From positions 310,001 to 374,000 of the forward strand of contig CALUTR010000002.1 of NCBI GenBank assembly GCA_944323755.1: a stretch of 64,000 nucleotides of DNA, read 5' to 3'. Made by a program: the position numbers and the translations under genes. Source of the stretch: an uncultured Helicobacteraceae bacterium. Lineage in GTDB: Bacteria; Campylobacterota; Campylobacteria; Campylobacterales; Helicobacteraceae. The notes under the pieces are model-generated. The model had not been told where the DNA came from, did no database searches, and saw only the letters and a list, made by a program, of their open reading frames with translations. The first letter of the stretch is position 1, and every line of letters begins with the position of its first letter. Below are positions 37,334 through 47,413 of this stretch, in pieces.

Positions 37334-38680
37334 TTATATCGTTCCAGGGATTAGAGAGAGGATTTCATTTATACTCATACACTTAGATTCCATCTCTTTG
37401 CTTCTGTCATACTCTAAAATCCCTTGTGCGACTTCTTTCATAGCGATGAAACTTGCACGCAGTAAGTGATTAGCATAAATGATGATATTTGCTCCTGCCT
37501 CACCTAGCTCCTTTGCACTTATGCTATTAAAGCTTGTTGGCACGATAACAATTGGCGTTTTAATATCTTTAGCGCGAAATGCGCGGATAAACTCTAGCAC
37601 TTCATTTGGGCTTTTTTGTCGTGAATGGATCATTATACCATCAGCTCCAGCCTCCACATAGGCAAAAGCTCTTTTTAGTGCATCATCTTACCCCTTGTCT
37701 AATATCAAAGATTCTATACGCGCGATAATCATAAAATCTTGCGTGATTTGCGCTCTTTTCCCTGCGCATATCTTGTCGCAAAAATCATCGATATTATCTT
37801 GGGTTTGCTCCACATCATTGCCAAGAAGTGAGTTTTTCTTTAATCCCGTCTTATCCTCGATGATAACTGCACTCACCCCTGTGCGCTCCAAACTCCTCAC
37901 ACTAAAAGCAAAATGCTCAATCTTGCCTCCTGTATCAGCGTCATAAATAAGGGGCTTTGTGGTAACTTCAAAGATATCATTTATTGTATTAAGGCGACTT
38001 GTAAGCTCCACTGCTTCAATATCTGGCTTACCCCTGCTTGTAGAATCTGTCAGACTTGAGCTCCAAAATCCATCAAACTCTATACGCACACCATTTTGCA
38101 TAACAAAGGAATTTTGAGCGATGAGTGCAGAAATTGCAGAGTGAGTTTCAAGGATTCTAAGAGGGGTTTTAGATTCTATAAGACGGCGCAGTGTTGAAAG
38201 CCTCGCATTTGTAGAAATACCTATAGCTCTAGCATCCTCATTAAGCTGTGTGGAGCTAATGCCCTCCGTATAACTTGGCTCGATAAGCTCACCGCCGTAT
38301 TCTTTCAATGTATCGATGACATTTTGGCGTGTTTTTGCTTGTGCGCCGTTTTTCCAATCATCGCCATGCACGACATATCTAGGTCTTAATGCACGGATAT
38401 TGCCCTCATAGCTTAGGGTCTCTTGCGCTATTATAGAATCTACAAATTTGATATTTTCTACCACTTCCTTGCGTTGAGCATAATTCATATAAGGCACGCG
38501 CTTATATGAGGCGATCGCCTTATCAGTCAAAAGCCCTACAATCACTTTGCCATTTATAGAATCTGCTAGTTCTCGCGCCACACGCAAGATATTCATATGC
38601 CCTGGGTGGATGAGATCTGCACTCATACCGACATATACGATATTATTAGCTGTACTTTGTGTGCTTTTAGGCGCATTCAT
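37334..38680 (-). pseudogene. Bifunctional cytidylyltransferase/PEP mutase gene with in-frame ochre stop
   Basis: The first 330 codons join a nucleotidyltransferase with the HxGH motif ([14 protein letters not shown]) to PEP mutase, with the signature [11 protein letters not shown] (EDKxxxKxNS) and [15 protein letters not shown]. The gene then has a TAA at 37688-37690; the same frame continues DDALKRAFAYVEAGADGIMI and ends SLIPGTI, the normal PEP mutase end. So a single base change (for example TTA to TAA) interrupts an otherwise complete 448-codon gene. PEP mutase makes the C-P bond, and the N-terminal domain may form a CMP-phosphonate. A sequencing error cannot be excluded. Confidence 0.88.
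37688..37690 (-). other. In-frame ochre (TAA) inside the PEP mutase domain
   Basis: Minus-strand reading Leu-Asp-Lys-Gly, TAA, Asp-Asp-Ala-Leu-Lys-Arg. The reading frame is unchanged across it, which marks a nonsense substitution, not an indel. The truncated product would lose about 118 residues of the TIM barrel. Confidence 0.85.
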
Positions 38681-38901
38681 GCTGCACCCCCAAACTGCTG
38701 TAAAAAAGGGTGTGTGTAAAAAGAATGATTTTGAAGCGTATGAGTGCGAAGCGTGATAGAATCTCGCTTTAGTATAGAATAATAATCCTCATAAATAAAA
38801 GTATTTCTTTCATTTTCTGCTTGTGCACTTTTTTTATAGAGTGAATTTTGTGCGTTTGTCTTGTGTGATTTGTAATAATTCTGCCAGTAGTTAATGTCCA
38901 T
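38677..38901 (-). CDS. Short protein, 74 residues, unknown; N-terminus like a truncated methyltransferase
   Basis: The start [16 protein letters not shown] resembles the beginnings of class I methyltransferases in surface-glycan clusters, but no SAM motif follows; the rest is polar and ends LQQFGGAA. A short G5 run sits at its 3' end, and its stop TGA overlaps the ATG of the cytidylyltransferase/PEP mutase gene (ATGA), as in the tract-linked gene pairs nearby. It may be a leader-like coupling gene or a remnant. Being a real gene is uncertain. Confidence 0.4.
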   Translation of the reverse strand: MDINYWQNYYKSHKTNAQNSLYKKSAQAENERNTFIYEDYYSILKRDSITLRTHTLQNHSFYTHPFLQQFGGAA

Positions 38902-38918
38902 TGTGCCTCCTAAGTAAC

Positions 38919-41680
38919 TTAATGTAAGCCTTGTATATTTTGATAATTGCTCTTTTTTGTTTCATCCGTGATGTCGGTCCAGTTTTTGGGGTCATAGATA
39001 TTGTCTTTGACTTGGTAGATTTTATTTAGTATCCAATGATTTACTTTATGCTCCTCTATCATCCACGAATGTGGTATTGTATGTATGAGTGTGCGATTTT
39101 GCGGATAATGTTTTAGGATATTTTTAGGGACATTTTTGCAACCATTAGAGAGATTCGCGCAAAATATACTTGCTACATCGTAATTAGCCATTAAACGAGA
39201 ATCTTGCTTGAGTGCACCCCTAGAATTAAAATCTTTAAATAAAAACAGAGCATCAGGCCTACTATCAATTGGTATATTTATACTATCAAGTCCACTATGG
39301 TCACTTATAACAAATATTTGTGTGTTGTCATAGATTCCATTATCTTTAAGCCATTGTATATAATCTCCAAGATATTTAAGCGCACATGCCTCTGTATCAT
39401 AATGCTGATAATAAAAAGATTTAGGTCCATCTTTTATATTCATATTGACATTGAATTTATTATCATTCCACGCACTATTTGTATTAAAAAACTCACATTT
39501 TCCATTGTTGTAATACATACTATAAGGCACATGCGTCATAATAGAATGTAAAAATTTAAATGTAGGTTTGTCAGAATCTACGCTATTTAGGTGGGTAAAT
39601 CCATAAAAACTTGCCGAATAAGATATAGATTCTACAACATTTTTATATATGAAGTTAGTTGAAAATATCCAAAAGCCATTATTATAAACTTTTGGTCGAA
39701 AATAAAGCTCTGGTACAAAACGAAATAAACCAAAGTTTGAAAATTTAACTATCACATCATCAATACTATCTTTTCTATTGTCAAATACACTTTCTAAAAT
39801 CCCTTGTTTTGTTAAATAATAATGCAAAAAGAGTGGGTGAATATTAATGATATTAATTTTATTTTGAGCATTATCTAAAATAGGTTTGATATTCCCAGCA
39901 GTAGGCAATGCAAATAATGCATAATTCACATTATAACCTTCATTGGCAAAATTTAATCCCATAGAACCATAAGCGTGATTTATAGAATCTACAATATTAT
40001 CTCCCCTTGCATTCATATTATAAGTGGAATAATATTCTCCTGCTATAAGCGTTGAAACACTATGAATAGTAGAATCTGTAGTAGAAATAGTATTATCAAA
40101 CAAAACAAAACCATCAAGATTGACTTTTAGCTCAGGAAATTGTTCCAAAAGATAGGGTGTATGTGAGCCACTAAACATATCTAACAAAAATACAACTATA
40201 TTTTTTTCATTTTTAGAATATGAAAGCATCCCCCCCCCCCAACAGAATTCCGTGCATTATTTTTAATTTCTTGCATATTGAGACTTGTATCCATTCTAAT
40301 AGAAGTAGAGTAAATATTGATATTAAAAGCATAAATACAAGATACACTTACTTGAGTAATAAATATAATTTTAAAAACAATCGATAATCGCCTAAGTAGT
40401 ATCAATGTTAAAAATGCTGAAATACCCAAAGTTATAAATGCATATAAATATTTTTGCATCCTTAATGTTGTATCAGCAAAACTAAGTTTCTGAAACACAA
40501 ATCTATCCATAGCCCCATAATCACCGGTAAGCACAAATGTATAAGTAAGTCCAATAAGCAATATCACACTCACACCATATACCCCAAGTTTTAGAAGTCT
40601 TGTTTTGTAAAAGAAGCTTGTGATATAAATCCCTAAAAAACTAAAAAGTAAGAAAAATCCAAATAATCCACCTAGTGTTTGGAAAGTTTGAGAAGGATCA
40701 AATTGAGATACATCGGAGCTATAGACTGCATAGGGTGAAAATACAAAGATTAAGAAAAATATATTTAAAAGTGCAAAGATTGAGATATTTCTATAAGTGA
40801 TATAGCTTTTAGAATCTAGCTCTTTGTAAGGGGTAAAAATAGCGTGAAATAGCTTAGAAAACCTCGCACATATAGCAACATCGCTAGCCTTGTGTATAGA
40901 ATCTCCACGCGATAAATAAGAAGAAAACTCACTTTGACACTGCTTGTTTTTTGCATTAAAAGAGCCACTCTTTGAGGCATTATGCGAGGCAGTGTCTTTT
41001 TGTAAATGCTTATGTGCTAACAATTTATTTAGCAAGGTCTTAAATAGCGCAAATGCCATACTTGTAGTCCAATATAACACAAGCGCGCTTGGCATAGCAT
41101 ACAAAAGCACTAAAAATATAAGCGCAATCACACCACCTTGTATCCTAGAGCTTTTCTCTTGTGAGCTTATATACACATTTATAAGAGAAAAAACACACAT
41201 AAGTAAAGGCAAGAGATTAAATCCAAAAAGTAAATTATCAGCTTTTGATAAATCACTAATACCTACAAAACTCGCTCCTTTAAGCCCCTCTAAATTTTCA
41301 AGCAAGAAAAACACGCCTAAGAAAAATGGCACTTGCAAAAATAGCCCACCAAGAGAGAAAAAGCCATATATGGGGTGATAATGCTTTTGCTTATATAAAG
41401 TCTTTATGTATGTGTGTAGCTCCGCACCCCTAAATACTCGTTTAAACTCCAAGATTTTACTATCGCACACCGCTTTAAGCGCACCAACTACTTTGGTTTT
41501 AGAATCTGCTAAGCTTACAAGCTTTAACAAAAATACATTAATAAGCACGCTTACCGTGATGATACTTAGCCCGTATGAGCCTATGTGAGAGTATAAAATA
41601 TCAAAGAAAAAGCCAAGCACACTTTGCATAGGATAAATAAATATATAATATAAAACTTCCAAAAAGAGATTTGCATCCAT
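38919..41680 (-). CDS. YidC-like membrane domain fused to a sulfatase/phosphotransferase domain, phase-OFF through G11 tract
   Basis: One 920-residue protein when restored (G12 or G9). Part one (40241-41680) starts MDANLFLEVLYYIFIYPMQS and has YidC/Oxa1 features: PFFLGVFFLLENLEGL, DNLLFGFNLLPLLM and MPSALVLYWTTSM. A polar loop and five to six more membrane helices follow. Part two (38919-40229) is an alkaline-phosphatase/sulfatase-superfamily domain: NIVVFLLDMFSG, TISTTDSTIHSVSTLIAG (probable nucleophile Thr/Ser region) and IFVISDHSGLD. As read, eleven Gs make part one end HILKMKKI while part two begins at an ATG touching the tract. Membrane helices plus a sulfatase domain recall LtaS/EptA-type transferases; neighbours suggest phosphodiester or phosphonate transfer. 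Confidence 0.82.
40230..40240 (-). repeat. Poly-G tract (C11 on plus) at the membrane/sulfatase junction; OFF length
   Basis: Eleven Gs on the coding strand. Twelve or nine would join the YidC-like part (Ser-Val-Gly) to Met-Leu-Ser-Tyr of the sulfatase part. It is the longest tract in the window. Confidence 0.92.
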
Positions 41681-41689
41681 AGTATTTCC

Positions 41690-43101
41690 TTAATGTAGTG
41701 TGCTTTGGGAATGTGTGAAACGATTTAAGCTAATCATAGAATCTAACTCTCTTAAGCGTGAGATAAGCAAACTCTGTGGCTTGAGAGAAGATTCTATAAG
41801 TTCGCGCTCTATCTTTAAAAGCTCTAGCACGCTCTGATCTCCTGCACTATGAGGGTAGCGCCAAAGAAGTTTACGCACAGAATCTAGATCTTTGGTATTT
41901 TGCATCACTTCATCGCACTTTTGCCCTATATTTGCAAATTCACTTTCAACACAACGCCCACCAATACGCTCAAGCGCTTTAAAAGTCCAAATAGAATCTC
42001 TTGAAATATCTGCCATATCATAACCACTTAAATCCATATCGTTTTTTATAGTTAGCACAGGCTTACCTTGCAAACACACAAAATCAAATATCACGCTTGA
42101 AAAATCAGAAATCATCATATCGCACAAACTAAAGGCATAAATATTTGGCGTATCTTGATCCCAAATGAGATTGTCATACTTTGCAAGTGTTTCTTTGAGT
42201 GAGGCGATATTTTGTGCTTCACTTTCAGTAATAAAGCTTTGTGGGTGAGGACGAACTATAATGTTATATCCAGTGCGTGCTAAAGGCTCTAAAAGCTTTA
42301 AGCCATACTTACTAAGGAGTGTTTCTTTACCCCATGAAGGCGAAATTAAAATAGTTTTTTTGCTTTTGTCTTTGAGTGTGATTGGATTTACAGAAGTGGA
42401 GCTAGATTCTAAATTAGTGCTAGATTGTAGATTGCAAGAGAGCTCATCAAGGTAAGTTGAACCAGTGATTGCGATATATTTTCTTTTTACATTATGTGCC
42501 TTTTCCACCTCACGCACAAAGTCTTCTTGTACCTCATTTGCCACTAAGACAGAATCAAAATAATCTATTCCAAACACGCGATAAGTCATAGGGCTAATTG
42601 AGTGCACGATATGGCAGTAATGCTTCACGCCACGACTACGCTTAATATGCAATACATCAAGCCCTGGTGTTGTCAGCACACAAATATCAGCTTTTAACAT
42701 ATTTAGTCTTGCATAAGCTTTATTACCCTTGCCAATGTAGCTATACTCGCCTACACTTGTATCGCGCTTTAGTGCTGGGTCATCTTCATCAGAGGTATAG
42801 AATGTGTAGAGGTGCTTGATAGAATCTAGTGAATCTAAAAGTGGCTTAAATGTATTGTAATATTGGCGACCTTCACTATAAAAGACTATAAAATGCGCAC
42901 TTTTAAGAGAGCTACACCCCCCCCCCGATACCTTAAAGCACTTGGTGAGAATGAAAGCAATTTATAAAAAATATTTTTGATAAAAAATACAATTGAAGCA
43001 AAAAGCGCCACAATAGAAGAAAGCAAAAGCGAACCACTACCTGGATCAAGATAAGCAAATAATGGAATAACAAACACAAATGATAAAAACAAAAACTTCA
43101 A
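41690..43101 (-). CDS. CDP-glycerol glycerophosphotransferase-type protein, phase-OFF through G10 tract (needs G11 or G8)
   Basis: Restored length is 470 residues. The N-terminal part has a membrane signal (MKFLFLSFVFVIPLFAYLDP) and a second helix, then runs into the tract (SALRYRGGG). One more G gives CSSLKSAHFIVFYSEGRQYY and continues without stop into MLKADICVLTTPGLDVLHIK, HYCHIVHSISPMTYR, ILISPSWGKETLL, YNIIVRPHPQS and MISDFSSVIFDF, the block typical of TagB/TagF-like transferases (Glyphos_transf). Such enzymes move glycerol- or other polyol-phosphates from CDP donors to glycans. It lies 9 bases upstream of the YidC-sulfatase gene, also OFF here. Confidence 0.87.
42917..42926 (-). repeat. 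Poly-G tract (C10 on plus) near the 5' end of the CDP-glycerol-type transferase; OFF length
   Basis: Ten Gs on the coding strand after Arg-Tyr-Arg. Eleven or eight restore the frame; ten end with VALLKVRIL. Confidence 0.92.
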
Positions 43102-43197
43102 AACAACCTCATATATAGCACATTCTAGTAAATTTCATTAAAAGTTGTACATTCTACTAATAAAAATATAAAAAAGCTATTAAGGTATATTTTGTAG

Positions 43198-43203
43198 TAA
43201 AAT
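43198..43203 (+). promoter_or_regulatory. Possible promoter upstream of rfbF
   Basis: The 132-base gap between two divergent operons (43102-43233) has a TAAAAT -10-like box at 43198-43203, followed by an AAGGGAG ribosome site just before the rfbF ATG. Upstream, CACATTCTAGTAA and TACATTCTACTAA form an imperfect direct repeat. No further support. Confidence 0.4.
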
Positions 43204-43233
43204 ATGTGCTTTATATAAATTTAAGGGAGCATT

Positions 43234-44028
43234 ATGAAAGTCTTAATTCTTGCAGGTGGATTTGGTACGAGATTATCAGAAGAAACAGATTTAAAACCAA
43301 AGCCTATGGTAGAGATTGGTGGAAGACCTATTTTATGGCATATTATGAAGATTTATAGTTATTATGGATTTAATGAATTTATTATTTTGACAGGATACAA
43401 ATCTCACATAATCAAAGATTATTTCATCAATTATTACACAAGATATAGCGATATAACAATCGATATGAAGGATAATTCATTTGAGATTCACAAGATTTAT
43501 CACGAACCTTGGAAAGTTACAATGCTATATACAGGGCAAGACACAATGACAGGTGGCAGAATAAAACACGCAAAAGACTATATCAATAATGAATCTTTTA
43601 TGCTAACTTATGGTGATGGTGTCGCAAATGTGGATATAAATAAACTATTACAATTCCATAGATCACATCAAAGGGCAATCACAATGACTTCAATACAACC
43701 TGAAGGGAAATTTGGAGTATTAAACATCGGAGAAAACAATAAGATTCTAAATTTCACAGAAAAACCAAAAGGTGATAGCAATGATTATAATATGGGCTGG
43801 ATAAATGGAGGATTTTTTGTGTGCGAACCAAAGATATTTGACTACATTGATGATGATTCCACGATTTTTGAACAAGAACCACTAAAAAATCTAGCAAAAG
43901 ATGGCGAACTATATAGCTATCAACATCACGGCTTTTGGAAATGTATGGATACATTAAGAGATAAAAATGAGCTATGCAAAATGTGGGCTGATAGTAATGC
44001 ACCTTGGGCTATATGGAGAAATAAATAA
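43234..44028 (+). CDS. rfbF: Glucose-1-phosphate cytidylyltransferase RfbF
   Basis: First enzyme of the CDP-dideoxyhexose pathway, making CDP-glucose from glucose-1-phosphate and CTP; 264 residues. It has the nucleotidyltransferase loop LILAGGFGTRLSEETDLKPK (residues about 4-23), LTYGDGVANVDI with the metal-binding Asp near 130, and the family-specific GFWKCMDTLRDKNEL near the end. A strong AAGGGAG lies upstream of the start. It heads the plus-strand part of the glycan locus; its stop and the next gene's ATG overlap by one base (TAATG). It contains no tract. Confidence 0.95.
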   Translation: MKVLILAGGFGTRLSEETDLKPKPMVEIGGRPILWHIMKIYSYYGFNEFIILTGYKSHIIKDYFINYYTRYSDITIDMKDNSFEIHKIYHEPWKVTMLYTGQDTMTGGRIKHAKDYINNESFMLTYGDGVANVDINKLLQFHRSHQRAITMTSIQPEGKFGVLNIGENNKILNFTEKPKGDSNDYNMGWINGGFFVCEPKIFDYIDDDSTIFEQEPLKNLAKDGELYSYQHHGFWKCMDTLRDKNELCKMWADSNAPWAIWRNK

Positions 44029-45214
44029 TGATTGATAATACAAGAGAAGTAAATTTTCCTTATATGAATGAGGGCTTTAATGGCATTAGATTTATTGAAA
44101 AGCAAGATAATTTTAAAAAAACCGAAAATGTACAATCATCGCTAATTTTTAGACAAAACAATCTAAATACAAATGAGCCATTTTTTACCATCGCAATACC
44201 TACATATAATAGATTAGATACACTAAAGGAAGCAATAGAATCTGCGATTAATCAAGATTTAGATTCTAGGGGGGGGGGAATCTAGATTCTAAAAAGTCAT
44301 ATGAGATAATAGTTGTAGAAAATTGTAATAACATAAATGAAATCACAGATACACAAATCTTATTAGAAACTAATTATAAAAACAAACTTACATATTACAA
44401 AAATCATAAGAATCTAGGCTTATTTGGCAATTGGAATAGATGTATTAAGTTGGCACAAGGCAAATGGGTGTGTTTGCTACACGATGATGATATTTTGTTT
44501 AATAATTACCTAAGTGAAATGCAATACGCCACAAGCAAAGTAAGTAAAGTAGCTATGATTTCATCTGATGCTGTTTTGTTTGGTAAAGGTTTAGAAACTA
44601 ATATGAATTACATAGAGGAGCTAGAAGAGCAAAAAGCAAGAAAAACAATAAAAGGTAAAATAAAAAATGTAATAAAGAAAATGATATTTCATAAATACAT
44701 AGATGAATTTTACTTTACAAATAAAGATTGCCATCTATATCCAACAACAAAGCCCTCTGCCCTACTTCACAATAAAGATAAATGCATTCAAATTGGTGGA
44801 TATAATCAAGATTTTTACCCAATGGATGATATTTTTGGTGCATTAAGAGCGGCTATCTACTGTGGCATTGCGCATTACAAAAAGACTACAAATGCAAAAC
44901 GACTTGATATATCACAAGGCACGACAAAAAATCTATGCAAAGAATACTCTTTACAGCATTATTTTTTTACAAAAGATTGCCTAAAATATAACTCTATTTA
45001 CAAAAGATATTTACTATACACTTTGCTTGAATGGCCACTGCAATCAAATAAAGCAAACAGAGATGCAACAGATAGATTCTATAATGACTATGATATTGAT
45101 ATAAAATTTAATATTTTTGAAAAAATAATCATTATACTTACAAAATATAAGCACAGATTGCTTGGAGTTATTCGTAATTCAAAGCTATTCTTTGCTTATA
45201 AAAATTTAATATAA
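44028..45214 (+). CDS. Family 2 glycosyltransferase, phase-OFF through G10 tract (needs G11 or G8)
   Basis: Restored length 395 residues. The N-terminal part has FFTIAIPTYNRLDTLKEAIE and runs into LDSRGGG; with eleven Gs the frame continues NLDSKKSYEIIVVENC, NKLTYYKNHKNLGLFGNWNR and GKWVCLLHDDDILFNN, where the DDD carries the metal-binding carboxylates of GT2. I checked the joined frame through to QGKWVCLLHDDD without finding a stop. As read, ten Gs give a stop three codons later. It follows rfbF by translational overlap. The acceptor and donor are not predictable from sequence. Confidence 0.88.
44269..44278 (+). repeat. Poly-G tract (G10) in GT2 44028-45214; OFF length
   Basis: Ten Gs flanked on both sides by AGATTCTA (44261-44268 and 44284-44291). 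Eleven Gs restore Arg-Gly-Gly-Gly-Asn-Leu-Asp. Confidence 0.92.
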
Positions 45215-45223
45215 AGGACAATT

Positions 45224-46274
45224 ATGACTTGTAAGGCTTGTGGTAGCGATCAATTGCATGATTTATTATTTAGAGAAGATGTGCCAATTTTTCAAAATAT
45301 GAAATATAAAAACAAAATCGATGCACTAAATGCAACCTGTGATAATCTTGATATAAAAATATGTGATATTTGTGGAATGGCACACAATGTAGCATTTAAA
45401 AGTGAGATTGTTGATTATTGTGATTCATATGAGAATTCACAGTTTTACTCACCAATATACACTAACTATGTCGATGAAATAATCAATCTTCTAATCAACA
45501 AATACAATATTAATAATACAAATATCGTTGAAATTGGCTGTGGGAATGGTAAATTTCTATCAACATTAGCACAAAGAAGTAATTCAAATGGATTTGGCTT
45601 TGACCCTGCATTTAATGAAAATGACAATATGGGGGGGGGTAGAAATAAAAAAAGAATATTACAGCTCGCAGAATCTACCAAATCTAGGGATTATTATATG
45701 TAGGCACGCAATAGAGCACATACAAGAACCATTAACTTTTCTACAAAATATACGAAATCAAATAGTTGGCAATCCAATAATATTTTTTGAAACACCGCGC
45801 TTAGAGTGGATCATACAAAATAATGCATTTTATGATTTTTTCTATGAACATTGTAATTATTTCAGCGAACTATCAATTAGAATCCTTTTTAATAGAGCAA
45901 ATTTTAAAATATTAGAAATAATACCATCATTTAATAACCAATATCAGCTAATTTTCGCCAAACCAAAAAATATGAAGATAAAAATTGAAGATTCCAAAAT
46001 CTTAGCACTAAATGAATATGATAATATAGCTATTTGGGGTGCTGGAGCAAAGGGTGTAACAATAGCAAACATATTAAATAATATAAAATGTGTAATTGAT
46101 ATCAATCCAAATAAGCAAAGTTGCTTCATACCAAAATCCGCAATAGAGATTTTATCACCACAAGACGCTCTAAAAAGATATAATATAGATTTGATTTTAG
46201 TAATGAATCCAAACTATATAAATGAAGTAAAAGATATGGTAAAAGATTATAAAATCAAGGTTGATAGTATATAG
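45224..46274 (+). CDS. Sugar C-methyltransferase-like protein with N-terminal zinc site, phase-OFF through G9 tract (needs G8)
   Basis: Restored length 349 residues. The N-terminal zinc site is CKACGSDQLHD with CDICGMAHN, and the SAM loop IVEIGCGNGKFLSTLAQRSN is near residue 104. The tract follows at DNMGGG. With one G removed the frame continues VEIKKEYYSSQNLPNLGI, then CRHAIEHIQEPLTFLQNI, FFYEHCNYFSELSIR and IAIWGAGAKGVTIANIL, the rest of the methyltransferase and its C-terminal Rossmann-like domain. As read the protein stops at SRDYYM. It is a relative of 27095-28306, probably acting on a different nucleotide sugar. Confidence 0.87.
45631..45639 (+). repeat. Poly-G tract (G9) in methyltransferase 45224-46274; OFF length
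   Basis: Nine Gs after Asn-Asp-Asn-Met, the first being the G of that ATG codon. Eight Gs restore the frame; ten give an immediate TAG. Confidence 0.92.
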
Positions 46275-46333
46275 TTTGAAGTTTTATTAAGATAGAATTG
46301 CACAATATTTTTAAAAAAAGGTTGATAGATATA

Positions 46334-47413
46334 ATGAATATCTACAAAAATAAAAATGTTTTTATAAGCGGGCATAGCGGTTTTAAAGGCTCTTGGCTTT
46401 ATCTATTTTTAGAAAACTTAGGAAGCAATGTGTTTGGATACTCACTAAAGCCAAACACAAATCCAAGCCATTTTACTTTAATGGGTGGCAGCAATTATTT
46501 TAATGGAATCTTCGCAGATATACGGGATCAAAATACGCTATCAGCAAGCATTTCTGATTTTAATCCACATATTATATTTCATCTTGCTGCCCAACCATTA
46601 GTGAGGGAAAGCTACAAAAATCCGATAGAGACATTTGAAGTTAATTCTTTTGGAATCTTAAATCTACTTTATACTATACACAAATCAAAAGATAAATTAA
46701 CAAACCTAAAAGCCATAGTAATAATTACGACAGATAAAGTCTATCACAATGAAGAATGGATATGGGGATATAGAGAAAATGACAAGCTAGGAGGATATGA
46801 TCCATATAGCGCTTCTAAAGCTTGTGGCGAAATCATTGCGGATTCTATGCGATCTAGTTTTTTTAATATTAATGAGTTTGGAAAATTACATAATATCTTA
46901 ATTGCAACTGCACGAGCTGGAAATGTAATTGGTGGCGGTGATTTTAGTGCAGATAGATTAATACCTGATTTAATATATGGTATCATAAATAGTAAAACGA
47001 CAATCATTAGAAATCCACTTGCAACACGACCATGGCAAAATGTCTTAGAACCACTTAGGGGATATTTAATGTTAGGAGAGAAACTCTTGCAAGGCGATAC
47101 ATCATTTGCAAATAGTTTTAATTTTGGTCCTGATATAAGTGGAAATATAAGAGTAATAGATATGCTTGAAATTGCAAAAGAGATATGGGGTAAAATAGAT
47201 TACAAAGTAGAAACTTCTAAAAATAACCCTCACGAAGCAACACTATTAATGCTTGATACTTCAAAAGCATATCATCTATTGCAATGGAAGCCAAAATTAA
47301 GCACTATAGATTCTATTAAATCTACGATAAATTGGTATAAAGAATTCATAGAAAACAAAAACATAATCACACAACAACAGCTAAAATGCTATATGGGGGG
47401 GGGGTTGCACTAA
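46334..47413 (+). CDS. rfbG: CDP-glucose 4,6-dehydratase RfbG, 3' G10 tract
   Basis: Second CDP-dideoxyhexose enzyme, converting CDP-glucose to CDP-4-keto-6-deoxyglucose; 359 residues from the ATG at 46334 (MNIYKNKNVFISGHSGFKGS), with the NAD loop near residues 9-20. An upstream TTG at 46298 is in frame but less likely. It has HLAAQPLVRESYKNPIETFE, TTDKVYHN, PYSASKACGE with the catalytic Tyr-x3-Lys, and the RfbG-specific RPWQNVLEPLRGYL. It ends KCYMGGGLH with a ten-G tract at the natural end; nine Gs would add about 50 residues, ending at 47562. Confidence 0.94.
   Translation: MNIYKNKNVFISGHSGFKGSWLYLFLENLGSNVFGYSLKPNTNPSHFTLMGGSNYFNGIFADIRDQNTLSASISDFNPHIIFHLAAQPLVRESYKNPIETFEVNSFGILNLLYTIHKSKDKLTNLKAIVIITTDKVYHNEEWIWGYRENDKLGGYDPYSASKACGEIIADSMRSSFFNINEFGKLHNILIATARAGNVIGGGDFSADRLIPDLIYGIINSKTTIIRNPLATRPWQNVLEPLRGYLMLGEKLLQGDTSFANSFNFGPDISGNIRVIDMLEIAKEIWGKIDYKVETSKNNPHEATLLMLDTSKAYHLLQWKPKLSTIDSIKSTINWYKEFIENKNIITQQQLKCYMGGGLH
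47395..47404 (+). repeat. Poly-G tract (G10) at the 3' end of rfbG
   Basis: Ten Gs, the first belonging to the ATG codon before. G10 gives Leu-His-stop; G9 opens a frame of about 50 codons to 47562, ending Asn-Ala-Ala; G11 gives Val-Ala-Leu-Lys-stop. Confidence 0.9.

Noticed and set aside
40230..40240. Frame breaks at poly-G tracts as ordinary pseudogenes
   Set aside because: Each break is at the homopolymer and is cured by one base, with both halves intact; phase variation explains it better. A sequencing error in tract length remains possible for any single tract.
45588..45630. Independent start for the second half of the methyltransferase at 45588
   Set aside because: It lies within the SAM domain of 45224-46274 in another frame; removing one G joins the frames, so this is one gene.
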